Source: Sialis fuliginosa | Lineage: Eukaryota; Arthropoda; Insecta; Megaloptera; Sialidae | Length of the DNA stretch: 64,000 nt | NCBI GenBank assembly: GCA_961205875.1 | Contig: OY540820.1 | Coordinates: forward strand, 12,524,001 to 12,588,000 | Direction: 5' to 3' | Part shown: one piece after another, positions 12,901 to 25,549 of the stretch | Layout: each line of letters begins with the position of its first letter | Numbering within the stretch: the first letter of the stretch is position 1 | The notes under the pieces: model-generated | Databases searched by the model: none | Told to the model about the DNA's origin: nothing | Seen by the model: only the letters and a program-made list of their open reading frames with translations | Made by a program: the position numbers and the translations under genes

Positions 12901-15900
12901 GAATGTCATACTCACATAAATTATATAAATTATTGTTTGAATATTTAAAAATCATTAAAAATGTTCAAAATTGTTCATAAAAAAAGTAAATTTAAAATAT
13001 TATTAATAAATACAAAAATAATAATTATCAAAATTATAATCATATAAAGCTTTCAAGTATGTAATTTGTAATACCTAATTATTTTTCTTTTTGTAATTAT
13101 AAAAAGTTCAAAATTCATATAGTTTAATTTTTAAATCCATTTTAATATTTAAGTGTATATTTCTGTTACTATTAATTGCAAGGTCAAGTAACTGATAGTA
13201 TTATTTTTTATATTAAAACTAGGTTGTATCCAATCATGAAACACATTATTTTTAGTAAAAAAGTTAAATATACATTCACATTGGTATTATTATGTATACA
13301 GTAAATTTAGCATGACGTAAATCTTTTTATTAATTTGATCACAATATAAACATTGTACAATTGAAATAATAAATAAAAATATTTTTGTAAAATATAAATT
13401 TTCTTGTTGTAAATAATCATTTTCAAAATAATATTTCATTTTCAGGACGTAGTTGGAGAGACGGTGACCCAGTGGATGAAAGATACGAGAGAACCATTTT
13501 AACAGATAGAAGTTCTCGAACCAGTTGGCACTCTGGTCCAGATGGGTCACATGTACGCGCCGCTCCCTACCGTCGTCCATGGGATCCAACAGGAGATGAA
13601 CACTTACCGGAATGGGCGACAGAAAGTCCAGTTGAATCGGGATCCTTCGATGCGACTGGTGCTTTTCATGGTTCTGATGATGATAAACCTTCTGCGAAAC
13701 AAAACGAGACACAGAAAGAAAGAGTATTGGATAAAAGGGAACCGGGAAAGAGCTCTCAGGAAAGGGTTACAGATAAAGTATCAGAGAAGATGCAACCAGA
13801 TCGAGGTGCTTCGTCGGAAAAAGTATTTGATAAAGGGTCAAATACAAAAGATAAAAAGGAAAATTCACATGAGAACAGTCCAGAAAAATATGAAGGTTTG
13901 TTTTATATCAAATATAATGTCATTATTATAAATTGATTTTAGTGGTTGAAGATATTATGTGAAAATTCGTGTTTGAAAAATATTCAACTTACATGCGTCA
14001 TACATATAATTTTTATTTATTTACAATATGTCCACTTTCTGGAAAATCAGAGATAAGTCAGGGAAGCCTAAAGTGGTTAGGGAAGGTCAGGGAATTTATT
14101 TAAAATTCTGAAAAGTCGGAATTTATAAAAAAAATTTGAAAGTCAGGGAATTTAACTCTGGGAAGTCAGTCAAGGCAGCCATATATTCAAATTTTATTTT
14201 TGTACATTCTGGGGGGGCCTCGACCATTTCTTTCCCCGGGGCCCCCGAGCCTCTAGTGGTCAGGGGATTTTGATTTTGTGGTCAGGAAAAGTCAGGGAAT
14301 TTTATTTTCAAAAACCAGTGGACATCCTGATTTAGTTTGTATACTATTTTGTCTTTAACAACTCGTTCTTAACACTTATATTAATGAGTATGAAGAAAAC
14401 AATTAGAGAAATCTTTATTTTAGGTACTGGAAAACTAGGAAAAGTCATATGATATGTCCAATGATCACAAAGTAATTCTATGCAAAAAAACATTTTATAT
14501 GTATTTGTTATTTATTTATTTATTATTGTAATATATTCTTGTCATCTCCTGAGACCATTTTCATATTAAAAATTCCAATTTTATTAAGATTGGTAACCTT
14601 GCTGTTGTAAATATAAAATATTTAACACAAATTATTATTTTTACAGTTGATAACAAAAACATAACCACCAATAATCACCATTCTTCATCCCCACCGATCA
14701 CCTCCAAACCATCACAACAGAAATCACACACATCTGTCGAACCATCACGCTCGTTATCTGATAAAGGCATCGAAGAAAACAAACACACCCACAAAGTATC
14801 TCCTGTTAAGCAAGTGCCTACTGAAACAGCAAAACTAGATAAAGCTGCCATAGAAATGCCTGGGAAGAGTAATACTGTAATCAAGAACGCTAGGAGTAAC
14901 ACTGATCACAAAGTATCGACTAGTAGTGAAACACAGAAGGCTACTAGTATTGAAACTGCCAGAAATAAGTAAGTGATTATTATAATTGTTTAACTTTGAG
15001 AAACAAAAAACATCTGCCAAGTAAATGCACAGTGCTAAATTCATCAAAGGTAGTTAATTATTGAACAATTTAAATAAAAAACGATAAAGTGTTCAGATAA
15101 ATTGCCTAGCATTGGTTAACCATTTAATTTTTATACAATTTTACTAAAAAATAGTTTGAAATTTTTCTTAAGACGTACCTGTTTATTTTTTCGTATATTT
15201 TTAATTTTTTGAGAATTTCAATTTAAATCTAAACTTATGCAAATGTCAAAATGACATTTTATATGTCAAAGTAAATATCAATTTAAAAAAACAAAACACG
15301 ATTTTTAAAAGCTAATACCTTGAAAAAATAAATATTTTGGGATGTCACCCCTCCTCCTTACACAGGATTTTGATGATTTTGAAATGGGACCGTCCTCAAG
15401 TCAGACCCAACCATCCAACAAAGTTTTATTAATATTGGTTCAGTGGTTCATGAGTTATGTGTGTGACAAAGATTCAGGGAACAGACAGACAGAAATGAAA
15501 GATCAATTTAAAATTTTTAAATCAGAGAACAATTTTTATGTCTCATTCTAAAACGATCACAAAGCTTCTCGTATCTTCGATATTGCGAGGAAGCAAAAAT
15601 TATACATTTTGTATCACGTAAAATTACTTTATAAATCAAGTTAGTCATTTCATAAACAGTTTTAAAAATTAATTAAGTAATTTTTTTTAATAGAAACGAT
15701 GATGAAATGGACCGTATGAAGGAAGTTGCTGATGATTTAGTTGCGAAGTTAATGTTAGATGAAGAAACGCCAAATAAAATAACTTCAACATCTGAGTATC
15801 AACCAAGAATGAATTCTAGTGATATGAAATCTTCATTACCGCCTCCTTTCGGACAGATTCAGCCGACATTGTTACAGAACCCGTTGTTAAATACTGCTCC

Positions 15901-18900
15901 GTTACTCGGTCCCAATACATCATCCATCGTTTCTGGTCAAGATAAATGGTTTTATAGAGATCCACAGGTACAAAAAATTAATGTTTAAAATATAGTACTG
16001 TATATTATTTTACTAATAATTTAATATTTACAGGGTGATGTACAGGGACCTTTCCTAGCATCCGATATGACGGACTGGTATCGTGCCGGATACTTTTCAC
16101 CTAACCTGTTACTCAGACGGCAGTGCGATGAACGGTTCTTCACTCTCGGGGAGTTAGTGAAGCTATCTGGGACACCAGGAGGTGCTCCGTTTCTTGCGGC
16201 AGCCCAGCTGCCTCCCCTGAAACCTCCAGAAGCACCAGTAAGCATGCCTTCGACCATAGACCCCACGGAAACGTTAAGATATCAGCAATTACAGATGCAG
16301 TCGCTTCAGAATCAGTTGCTAGTGAGACGTGCAATGGCAGTCCAAGCTTTAAGTCAAACGGAGCCGTGGGGGGGTTTGTCTAATTTACAACAGAAAGAAT
16401 TAATTGCTCAACACATTCTTTCACAACCTCAGGTAAATGTCGTTGCTGACATTATTTAATTCAATATTGTAGCATAAAATTTCATCTACAGTTTACAAGA
16501 TTTTTCAGCATGTGATTTTTTTGGAAACTGGCACTTTATATGTATATTACACACTACTACTACTCATTGTGAAAGTGTAAATGTATAGTTTTTTTCTAAC
16601 AAGAATCATGAGACATTTAAAATTCAAAGTAATTAAACAAATAAACTTTCTGTGTGTTTTGTTTGTTTGTGGGTTACTTGTTTTGGCTTCTGAACAACTG
16701 TTATATGTGTGTTTAATAATGTTAAAAATATTTATGTTAATTTAATTTAAATTTGTAATCTTTATTTTCTAAAAGTTAAAGTGTTGTAATGAATATATTT
16801 TTATATTACAGGTTTTACCAGAATCTGCATTTGTTACACCTTTAGCCGGGGCTCAGCCAAATAACCCTCTTATGCAAATGATTAGTCAAATGCAACAGGT
16901 AAATACAGTTATTATAACAGTAGCCTTATTATGTACATAGTATGACCTTCTTTAAAGGTTATATATTGGTGTTTTTTGTCGATGTCTAATAATATAATAT
17001 ATTTCAGTCAAATAAAATTCCTTCACAACAAAACGATCCGAAAATGCCGCCGATGCCAACACCTCAGCAACCACAACCGCAGCTGGATCCATTACAGCAG
17101 CTGTTACAGCAACTAGGAGGTCTTCCACAACAGCAAATCCAACCACAGCCCGTCATTCCGACACCGCAGCAGCTAGGCGCTCAATTACAGACTAACCAGA
17201 TGGACTCGCAGAATACAGAGAATGATGCAATTAAGAACTTCATGAGACGGTTTACAGCACAACAACAGCAGCAACAGCAACAACAACAGCAGCAACAGCA
17301 ACAACAACAGCAACAACAGCAGCAGCAACAACAACAAAATCAAAATCAACCAGTAAGTGAATATATTTTTATACAGTAGAACTCCTATAAGTTCTAAGTT
17401 ATGGTACCTAAAATTATCAGAATTAGAACTTACGGAGTACCCTTTCCGTCACAATACCGATCTAATAAGATAATACTCTCTCTCTGTCTCACACACGCTT
17501 TACTCAGAGTAATCTAACATAACCCACGTCGATGACACATAATAACAGATGGATACAAACATAAATTTAAAAGCATTTGTTTTGTTTTTTAGGTGGAATC
17601 ATTATGGACGCAACAACAACCATTCCCTACGCAACAGTCATGGTTAAATAGTGGCTTAATGCCAACAGTAGCACCGCAACCTTCTTTATGGGACAATCAC
17701 ACAAATGCAACAAATCAAATTGTACAGCAACAAAACATGGAAGAGGGGAAAAGACGACAAGAAGAAGCAAAGCAAAAACAGATAGAAGAAGATATGAAAA
17801 AAGAAGAAAAACGACGAGATGATGAAAGAAAACGGCAAGAAGAGATGAAGAAACGTTTAGAAGAAGAAAAACGGAAACAAGAGAAGAAAGAAGCTGCTGA
17901 AAGAGAGAAGAGAAGAAAGGAACAGGAATTAGCGGAGAAGTTAAAGTTACAAAAGGAGGAAGAGGAAAGAAAAAAGGAAGAAATAAGAAAACGAGAGGCT
18001 GAAAGAAAAGCTCTAGAAGAAAAGAAAAAGGAGGAAGAGAGAATGAAAAAGGAAATAGAAAAAATGAAACGTGATGCGGAAGAAAAGAGACTTAGAGAAT
18101 TAGAAGAAAAGAGAAGATTAAAAGAACAGAAGAAAGCGGAAGAAGAAGCTAGAAGAAAAACCGAAGAAGAAAAAGAGAGAAAGAGAAAAGATGAAGAAGA
18201 GAAAAAGTACGTGTTTTATTTTTTCTGCTCTAGTGTGTTTAATCAAATGAATAATTCTTTTTAGGCGTGAACAAGAAAAGAAGAATCAAGAAGAGCAGTC
18301 AAGGAGACAGGCCGATGCTTTACGTAAAATACAAGAAACGCAACAGCAGAGAGCGCGTGCGGCACCGTGGTGCCAGCCTGTCGGTGCTTCTAACTCTACA
18401 TTACCAGGATCTGCGGCTGCTACTTTGGCAGATATACAGAGAGCTGAAAAAGAGAGACGAGCAGCAGAACTTGCACTTCAGCAACAGCAAGCTAAGGCTC
18501 TCAAAGATGCTCAGGTAAATGATATTTAACTCCTTAAAAAACTATATTATTATTAGTTATTATAAGGTGTCCCTTATTTATATATGGTATTAAAAAACAA
18601 CGTATTCAAATGCATCAAAAACGGCTAACCTAATAAAGTAAATACAAATAACAACGTATAATTGATTTTTATGATCTTTAAATAATGTTTTTACTAAATA
18701 GTGAACTCTAATAAAATAATAATATATTTACCAATATAGTTTATTCAGGAAACATCAGTGGCTTGGCTTGTTGGCACGGGTTAACAACGTCACAAAAATT
18801 TGAAAAAATTTACAGTTTACTATTATCCGTATTGGAAACTTTAAATAAATAATAAAAATATATTTACAGGAACAAGCAGTAGCAGAAAAATCTGCCCCAT

Positions 18901-20693
18901 TAATATGGGCAAATAAAGTTGCAGCTGCTCCTAAAAAAGTTAAATCTTTAGCTGAAATCCAAGCCGAGGAACAAGAAAGATTAGCTAAAGTAAGTAGTAA
19001 TGAACTAAAAATCGTAGGAAATTTGTATTTTCAAATAAAACGTAATTGTAGCAAGCTGCGGAGGCAAGGTTAGCACAACAAAAAGAAAAGAAAGATTCAG
19101 TTACTGTTCCATCTGCTGGTATTTGGAGTTCTGCTAGCCAAAGTTTAACGTGGGGTCAAAACAGTGGAGGTAAAAAAATCTGTATTTATTATCTACTGTT
19201 AAGTTTAATGAAATTGATAACATTAACTTTTATACTAACAAATAATAATTTTTAAATTCAAATTGTTCAAACCATTATTATTTTTAGGATTTTGGGATAA
19301 CTCTCCGCCAAAAACAGTTCCGGTCAGACCTGCAAACGTAACGAAAAGTAGTTCTGCCATAAACATCAGTGTTAAATCGCACCAACCTCAGCTGCAGCAG
19401 CCGAAACCTGCTGTAAATGCACCGGCTGCTACAAATAACACTAAAAACAAAAACAAAGCAGCATCGGGTAATAAAGAACAGAAGAGTGTGTTGAAACTGT
19501 TTGATAATAACGGAGTTGACTTGGGTGACGAGTTTAATAATTGGTGCACGAAAGTTCTGACTACGATTAACGGTGGAGTTCATAGTGAGTTGATTTTGTT
19601 TTTCTTATAGAGTAAAATCCTTATGAATAGAGTAATCCGGTCAAAAATGAAAACCCGTAAAAACCTGTTTAATGTAATCTAGAGATAAGGTTGCCTGATG
19701 TCATAATCCAGAATTGAAATATCAGTCAATGCTTAAATATACAAGTGTCAACGATAAACATAGAAAACGCATGAAAAATAAAAAGTTATAAATATTGTTT
19801 CATACCTTGTTGTAATAATTCAACTTACAAAACTCCTGGAAAAAGATTTATAACTGTGCCAGAAGGAAACTAAAGAAAACATTTTAAGTAAGGTTCTTCT
19901 ATATAGTTGACAGAATACGATTTGTGACGTCACAAACGCTTTAATCAATCACGTCGCGTTTTAAATGCAAGCTAATTTTTACGACTTTTATTATTGCATA
20001 ATTTAAAATTGAGCAATAAAAGAACAATTTGTTCAATGCTATTATTGTTTTTCTAGCCTAATCTTTGCAATTAAGTAATAAAAAAGGTATGTCAAAAATT
20101 TCCAGATTATTCTATTACAGAGATTAGTGGAAATTAAATTTTAATAATATACGTAATACCGGTCTTTAATTGAATTGACAACTAGTTGATAAATTTACTT
20201 TATATACAATAATATTTTGTTTAGATTAATTGCTCAACAAGTGGGATAATAATAAATTTTTTCAGTTCCAACGTTCGTAGGATTTCTTCTGGAGATTGAA
20301 TCTCCATATGAGGTAAAGGATTACGTGCGCACATATTTAGGCGAGAGCGGAGCAGCGAATGACTTTGCACGACAGTTTCTAGAGAGAAGGTCTCGAGCTA
20401 AACAGAGACACCGAGCTGCAATGCAGCATACTGATGATATGTGTGTACCTGCGCCTGCTATAAACCCTAGCGGCAATACTAATGAATTCCATGAAGTAAA
20501 GGTAACAATGTCATTTAAATAGTTTATTGGGTGGTGATTGTTTATTGACTTGAGGAAACTTTTCTAGGGTAAAGGCAAAAAAGTAAAGAAATCTAAAATG
20601 ATGAAAGTTGATGCAAGAATTCTGGGTTTCTCGGTAACAGCTGCTCAGGATCGAATCAATGTTGGTGATCGAGATTATGGTGATAACGCATAA
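9932..20693 (+). CDS. Gigyf: GIGYF, GYF-domain translational repressor
   Basis: Sixteen coding exons: 9932-10041, 11093-11228, 11445-11748, 13446-13895, 14647-14968, 15694-15967, 16034-16432, 16812-16898, 17008-17352, 17593-18206, 18265-18514, 18870-18989, 19052-19169, 19288-19584, 20266-20501, 20568-20693, giving 1395 residues. Residues 37-47 ([11 protein letters not shown]) are the 4EHP-binding motif of the family; an Arg/Gly-rich patch follows. The GYF domain lies at about 524-580, with WFYRDPQ, GPF, the DWYRAGYF block and FFTLGELV. A polyglutamine run (about 777-805), a long Lys/Glu/Arg coiled coil (about 840-1010), two SLAEIQ/TLADIQ motifs and a C-terminal [16 protein letters not shown] block complete the usual order. 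Known role: the protein binds Pro-rich ligands and recruits 4EHP to repress capped mRNAs. Several introns are long and filled with transposons. AATAAA lies at 20987-20992. Confidence 0.93.
11930..12085. mobile_element. MITE in GIGYF intron 3, GTAGCTAGGG ends
   Basis: ATGTAGCTAGGG at the left is mirrored by CCCTAGCTACGCCTCTG at the right. A related end, CAGAGGTGTACCTAGGGATT, occurs at 42277. This is a short non-autonomous element, probably hAT-type. Confidence 0.5.
12219..12832. mobile_element. hAT element fragment in GIGYF intron 3
   Basis: It begins CAGGACTGGCCAACCCATGG with the typical hAT start and a GCCCGCAGCCACAT block, then ACAAATTATG. The right end (GGCAATGCGACTC and GACCAATTTGG) matches the right end of the copy at 42856-43150, but its terminus is worn. 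Between them is AT-rich filler without a transposase frame. Confidence 0.6.
14024..14329. mobile_element. hAT-type MITE in GIGYF intron 4 with GTCAGGGAA subrepeats
   Basis: The right end reads (reverse complement) CAGGATGTCCACTGG and the left CAATATGTCCACTTTCTGG, a recognisable hAT-style end pair. Inside, GTCAGGGAATTT-like words recur at least four times in both arms, giving a subterminal repeat cluster of the kind transposases bind. Confidence 0.6.
14996..15597. repeat. Dispersed repeat A, copy 2 (GIGYF intron 5)
   Basis: Same blocks and order as 1787-2216: AACATCTGCCAAGT, TCATCAAAGGTAGTTAATTA, the GTCACCCCTCCTCC block, TCAAGTCAGACCCAACCA and CGATCACAAAGCTTCTCGTA with a GCGAGGAAGCAAAAA end. 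This copy has an extra middle of GACAGACAGAC-containing sequence. It lies wholly inside the intron between exons 14647-14968 and 15694-15967. Confidence 0.65.
17263..17337 (+). repeat. CAA/CAG repeat coding for polyglutamine in GIGYF
   Basis: Mixed CAA and CAG codons encode about 25 consecutive Gln with only Asn interruptions at the end. The mixture of codons argues for selection or age rather than fresh slippage. GIGYF proteins of many animals have Gln-rich stretches at this position. Confidence 0.9.
17370..17480. repeat. pogo/Tigger-like end fragment in GIGYF intron 9
   Basis: ACAGTAGAACTCCTATAAG resembles the CAGTAGAACCTCG-type ends of pogo/Tigger elements, and an inverted GAACTTACGGAGTACC lies 60 bases later. 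The sequence is short and the call rests on the end motif only. Confidence 0.3.
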
Positions 20694-22937
20694 ATTATTT
20701 AAATGATTTGTGCGGATTATTGATAAATGTTGTTAAAGCAGTGAATCGTCCAATTTAGTATTGATTTCTAATTTCTAAACAGAGAAATATTTTAATAATA
20801 AGTGGCATGTGCTCATAAATTTTGATTTTTTTATTAATTTTTTACGAGTATTATAAAAACCAAAGGACATTTGAGAGTTTAAAAATTATAACATATTTAT
20901 ATATACAAGAATTCTTATGTTGGTATACATTAGTTTTGTTTATGTTAATCTTTAAAAAATTTAATTAATGTTTATAATTCGTTTATAATAAAACAGTTTT
21001 ACAAGTACGAAAATGAACTTTGAAATATAACTCTTCCTGTATCTGATTTATGTTAATTTTAAATTTGTCATCTAATATTTATTTTATTGTATTTATCTGT
21101 AAGAAATAATTTTCTTTTCTTTTTTATTTCCAGTTATTTTTAATATTTGAAATTAGGATTTGTAAAAAAAAAGTCACTGCCTTTTCAACATTATGTTGGA
21201 AGTGTTGTTGTAAATAAATTTGATTTATATTTATTAAAATATTTTACAATGATTCTTCTGATATTTTTTATTTCTCAATCCACACATTGCTAATTTTCAT
21301 AACGTTTGTATATAAATATATTTATATTATTTATTTTAATTTAATGTTTTAGTTTATATGGAAGTCATGACAGTAGTTCGAACATTAAATTAAAATGATA
21401 TTCTTTATTGTTTTCAAACAGACAGTTTTTTTTATAAATGTCATCATAATCTATTTGTCCAACTTTAAATTTTATGTGTTTGTTTAAAGGCAAGTGGTCC
21501 ACTTTCTGCATGTCATAAAATAGATTTTTTTTAAATTCAATATAATCACAGAATGATATTACATTCATCTACGCATGAATTTTTGCATGAATATAATTTT
21601 GTAGTAAAAATTTTGTTTTTTTAATTATTGCACTATAGTTTTATTGTATATTATTTAACGTAATTGATTAATATATGATAAAATCTATACTTGTAAAATG
21701 TAATATTAACATCATTAAACACTGCATTTAAAAAATTATGTATTTTTATACTAGAAAAAAAAAACTATTGAGACATATTTTGAATTTAAAAAAAATTATA
21801 TGTATAGTATAAAGTGGCTCACAGCAATTTAATTAAAGTCATCTATTTATTTATAAAACTGTTACTGTATTTGAATTTTATTTATGTTATCTTTTTAAAT
21901 TTTATTTCATATTAGCATGTGTGAATTGAAATACTAAAACGTATAAGTTTTAAATGTAATGATCCTTAGAAACGAAGAAGATATCATCTAGAATCCTAAA
22001 ATGTACATAATATAATACGAAGTGATTTGTTACGTAACTATTGTGAAATTTTATATAATTGAAAACAATTACGGGGACTTGAAAAAACTATTACGTGCCT
22101 CACACGATGTGAAAAACACAAGTCAAAGTAATTTAAGTTAAAATTATGTTAATAAAATATGATATTTAAAAAGTTGTTTGTTTTTATGATTTGTTTCTTT
22201 TTTAGCCACGTTACAAATAGTTCTGCATACCTGTTTTGGTGATCGATAATATATGAAGGTAATTTAAGGACAAATGAAAGTCAAAGTATCTATTCTAAAA
22301 TTGAATTTTGTGTAAGCTATATTTTATTGAAAACGTTACAAATAAAATAGTCACTACTATTCATTTTGGAAGAACAACTATAAGATGTAAACATAAATTC
22401 ATAAAATAAAAAAACTTTTATTATCTATTATAATTAATATAATGAAAGTTTATGTGTGGGTTTGACCAAAGTGCTATATGGTACTTATAATGCTAATACT
22501 CAAAAGAGCTGAGCAATGAATAAATTAGCTGTGCAAGTAAAAAAAATCAACAAGCAGACCATTCAACCTGCATACTAATCTAAACTTTAAGAGTTCAATC
22601 AGTATATTTAATATCAATATTTGAGTCGCTGCAAATGTTTCTTATACAAAACTAGTCTTCAACATTCATAATCTCAGTAACAACATAAAATTGGTTGTAA
22701 TCACGGACAACAGCTATTAAATAATAAACATTTTTAATTTTATAATTGCATGCAGTTTATAACTAAAAACAGTAGTTACTTTATAAGGTTTTTATTTTAT
22801 ACTTCATATTGGTAAATAATTGAAAACAATATGAAAGAAAATATTTTTATTTATAAAGCATTCTAACATCTCAAACGGTACAAATAAAAACATTTAAGTT
22901 AACTTTTAAATAAATATATAATACATTCTAATCACAT
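20694..22937. other. GIGYF/NDUFA10 convergent gap
   Basis: AT-rich 3' UTR and spacer. It holds the GIGYF poly(A) signal at 20987-20992 and, for the minus-strand NDUFA10, a TTTATT at 22846-22851 that reads AATAAA on its strand. No coding frame, tRNA or clear transposon was seen. Confidence 0.55.
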
Positions 22938-24698
22938 TTAATGTCCTGCACGAATATCGATTTTCGTCTTAGTTAAAATACCAGAATCTCCCATATCTGC
23001 ATTATAACCTTTACGGTATTTCATTCCTGGTGCGTTCCACCAAATTTCCTTAAATTCTTTTGCATCGTACGGATCTGTGAGCAACTCTGGTACATCAAAT
23101 CTTGGTACATTGAAATAGTGCATGAACTGGCTCTTTTTGCTTGTAAATAATATCCGTTGTTCTGCCCAGTCCCATTCTTTAGGTAACTTCCAATCTTTCA
23201 TTTTCGGATCGTGTTTGTCAAAACGGTTGAAATTAATACGTTCAATATCTTCGACAACTACTTCTGTTTCACCGGCTTCTGTCCAGTCGTAAACTAACAG
23301 TTCAGCGTGGGTGCTGAAATAAATTTTCAATGAATAAAATATTTATATGTTATTATAAAAGTGGAGTCAGTCACTTTACCTTATTTCTTTTAGGTACTGT
23401 TGTTTATAGATAGATTCCATGGTTGTTAAATATGATTCATCAAATACTTTCGAGTTAACTTCGTATGGAATATTACGGGTCTTAATACGTTCCTGTACAG
23501 TTTTTACAGGGACATCTAAATAGATAACCAAGTGTGGTCTGAGTAACTCACTTATGGTGTTGTTACGGATATCATGGTACACAGATCGTGCTGAAAAGAT
23601 ATTATAAATTAAATTCTCAGATTTATAATTGTAAAAAAGTTGTGGTTAAACTGAAGAATATGCCGTTACTGACATCACAAATATCAAAACTCACGTATTA
23701 ATGTGTTAGAATAGAGTAGAATGTACTAATAACATGTAAGAATTTTTATTTGACAGAATTATTTAAAAAACAGTTTGTTGCGACGGAGATTGAATCCCCG
23801 TTTTTAACCTAACAAAAACTAATCTCACCCCAATAGATTACCCTAACCAAGGACAGTTAACTTGTATATTTTTAGAATATCAACTCTGTTCTGAATAACT
23901 ATATACATGTTATTTTGACAATTGTGATATCAGTACCCACATATTCTTCAGTTTAGCCCAATAAATTACCTCCTTTAGAAATATAACCGTGCTTATGCAT
24001 AGTCTCTAGGAAAACGTAATCAGAATATGCACATCGGTCTAAAACAATACCTTGACCTGTGTTCAATAAATGAGCAACAGCATCAACATACTGTGAATAC
24101 CTGAAATTATTTATTAGGTCAATTATTGTTTCAGTTTTGTTTTTATTAATATTTTTACCTTAAATAATACATCATAATCTGGTAATTTGCAACCAATCTG
24201 TGGTTAGGATCTTTGCAGAAATTGGTCACATCAAAGCTTCGACAATCTTCTGGCAATTTATTATCTAATTTGCGCATGTCATAACCATAATCGTTTATAT
24301 AATGTAAATCCATGGTGGCTTCTGGTACATAAAGCATACTTAAATCATCTGCCAATTCTTTTGCGAATTTACTTTTCCCAGCTGCAACTGGGCCTTCAAC
24401 AACAATGATCTATAAAAAATATATGATAGGATCACATAAATTTTAGCTTTCATAACAGACATTCTACCTTTGAATTATCATCAAGTCGATGTGTTGTATG
24501 ATCAAAGATTGCATTCCATACAGTGTAGGGTTTTGTTTTGTATGGCCATGGTGCCGGTTTTTTCATACATTTTGTAGGGTCTCGAAGAGCTTTTCCAGAT
24601 ATACTGCATTTTTGACCGATGGAATTTATGTTGGATGATAATAATGATTTGCCATTTGATGTTATTTTATAAAAACCAATTCTGAATATACTCGTCAT
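22938..24698 (-). CDS. NDUFA10: NADH dehydrogenase 1 alpha subcomplex subunit 10 (ND-42)
   Basis: Five minus-strand exons (24468-24698, 24159-24409, 23970-24100, 23380-23590, 22938-23313) give 399 residues, the usual family size. It is an accessory subunit of mitochondrial complex I built on a deoxynucleoside-kinase fold. A mitochondrial-type N terminus (MTSIFRIGFYKI, basic and Ser/Asn-rich) precedes the P-loop GPVAAGKS at residues 83-90, the PEATMD block, the DRCAYSDYVFLE block (kinase DRS-like motif) and LRPHLVIYLDVPV. The family is not known to phosphorylate nucleosides in the complex. The C-terminal FKEIWWNAPGMKYRKG block is typical. The start is the first ATG, shortly behind the divergent promoter shared with eIF3c. 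Confidence 0.95.
23642..23959. mobile_element. Foldback MITE inside NDUFA10 intron 3
   Basis: GGTTAAACTGAAGAATATG at the left and the reverse complement of CATATTCTTCAGTTTAGCC at the right form inverted ends that continue for about 55 bases with mismatches (GTTACTGACATCAC against GTACTGATATCAC). The element nearly fills the intron. No long frame is present. Confidence 0.7.
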
Positions 24699-25549
24699 TT
24701 TGACGATGGTTGTATCAAACGTTCACCTTTTTTAATCAGTTAATATTTAGTAAATAATATACCGAACTGACATATTACAAGTAATCATCCATTTTCATGA
24801 ATGTTACCATTGATTATGCAATTGTGAAGATGTATATATAGGTAGTGTATGTACGTGACAAAATATATTTTTTGATAAATGAAGGGTTTAATGAAGTTTT
24901 AATTAAAAGTTATAAAATAAATCTTACTGAATGTAAAAATGATATTTCTATAAAATTTTACAGAAAAATGCAGAAAAGCCTGTTTTTCAAAAAATGTATT
25001 GATAAATGATAGCTTTATGGTAGCATGGGTAGCATAATATTATAGTGGTTCATGTTTATTTGTGTGGTACTATTGGGACACTCTGAAATCAACTTAACAA
25101 ACGTAAAAACCCCGGTAAAAACTTTACAAAATTAAAACTTAACCGGGTTGAACCGTCAACCTTTTTGGTTTTAATAAAACGTGTTGACTTGTAGAAAACA
25201 GTTTTTTAACTAATATAATAATTTCGTAGGTAAAAATGAATATTCATTATTTTCGTTGGATAAATCCATTATTTTTTATTCTTTAATGTACATTCATAAT
25301 AATTCAATTAATTGTATTATGACGTTTTGTCCATGTCTCAGAGTACATAATTTGTCCATATTGCATGTGCCATTCTGTAAAAAATATTATCGTGTGAATT
25401 GGTGTTTAATTTGAATCTTAGTAGTGTTTGAAAGGTTTATAACAATATTTTTAAATCGTATTTTTAGTACAAATTTCCACAAATATGTTATATTATAATA
25501 TAACCTCGAATAAGTCTACTTTTATTTTACAGTTTAAAATCTTGTAAAA
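24699..25549. promoter_or_regulatory. Divergent promoter region, NDUFA10 / eIF3c
   Basis: The two start codons are 851 bases apart and point outward. A CTACTTTTATTTTACAG acceptor-like end at 25516-25532 lies 18 bases before the eIF3c ATG, so eIF3c probably has a 5' UTR intron. AACCGGGTTGAACCG near 25141 is a small inverted motif. I saw no clear TATA box; the promoter call rests on gene geometry. Confidence 0.35.

Noticed and set aside
13542-13931. 129-codon open frame overlapping the GIGYF exon at 13446-13895
   Set aside because: It is a shadow in another frame; the GIGYF frame continues from both neighbouring exons with matching phases.
23760-23800. B-box-like word in an NDUFA10 intron (AGATTGAATCCCC)
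   Set aside because: It deviates from the consensus, has no A box or cloverleaf around it, and lies inside a foldback MITE.
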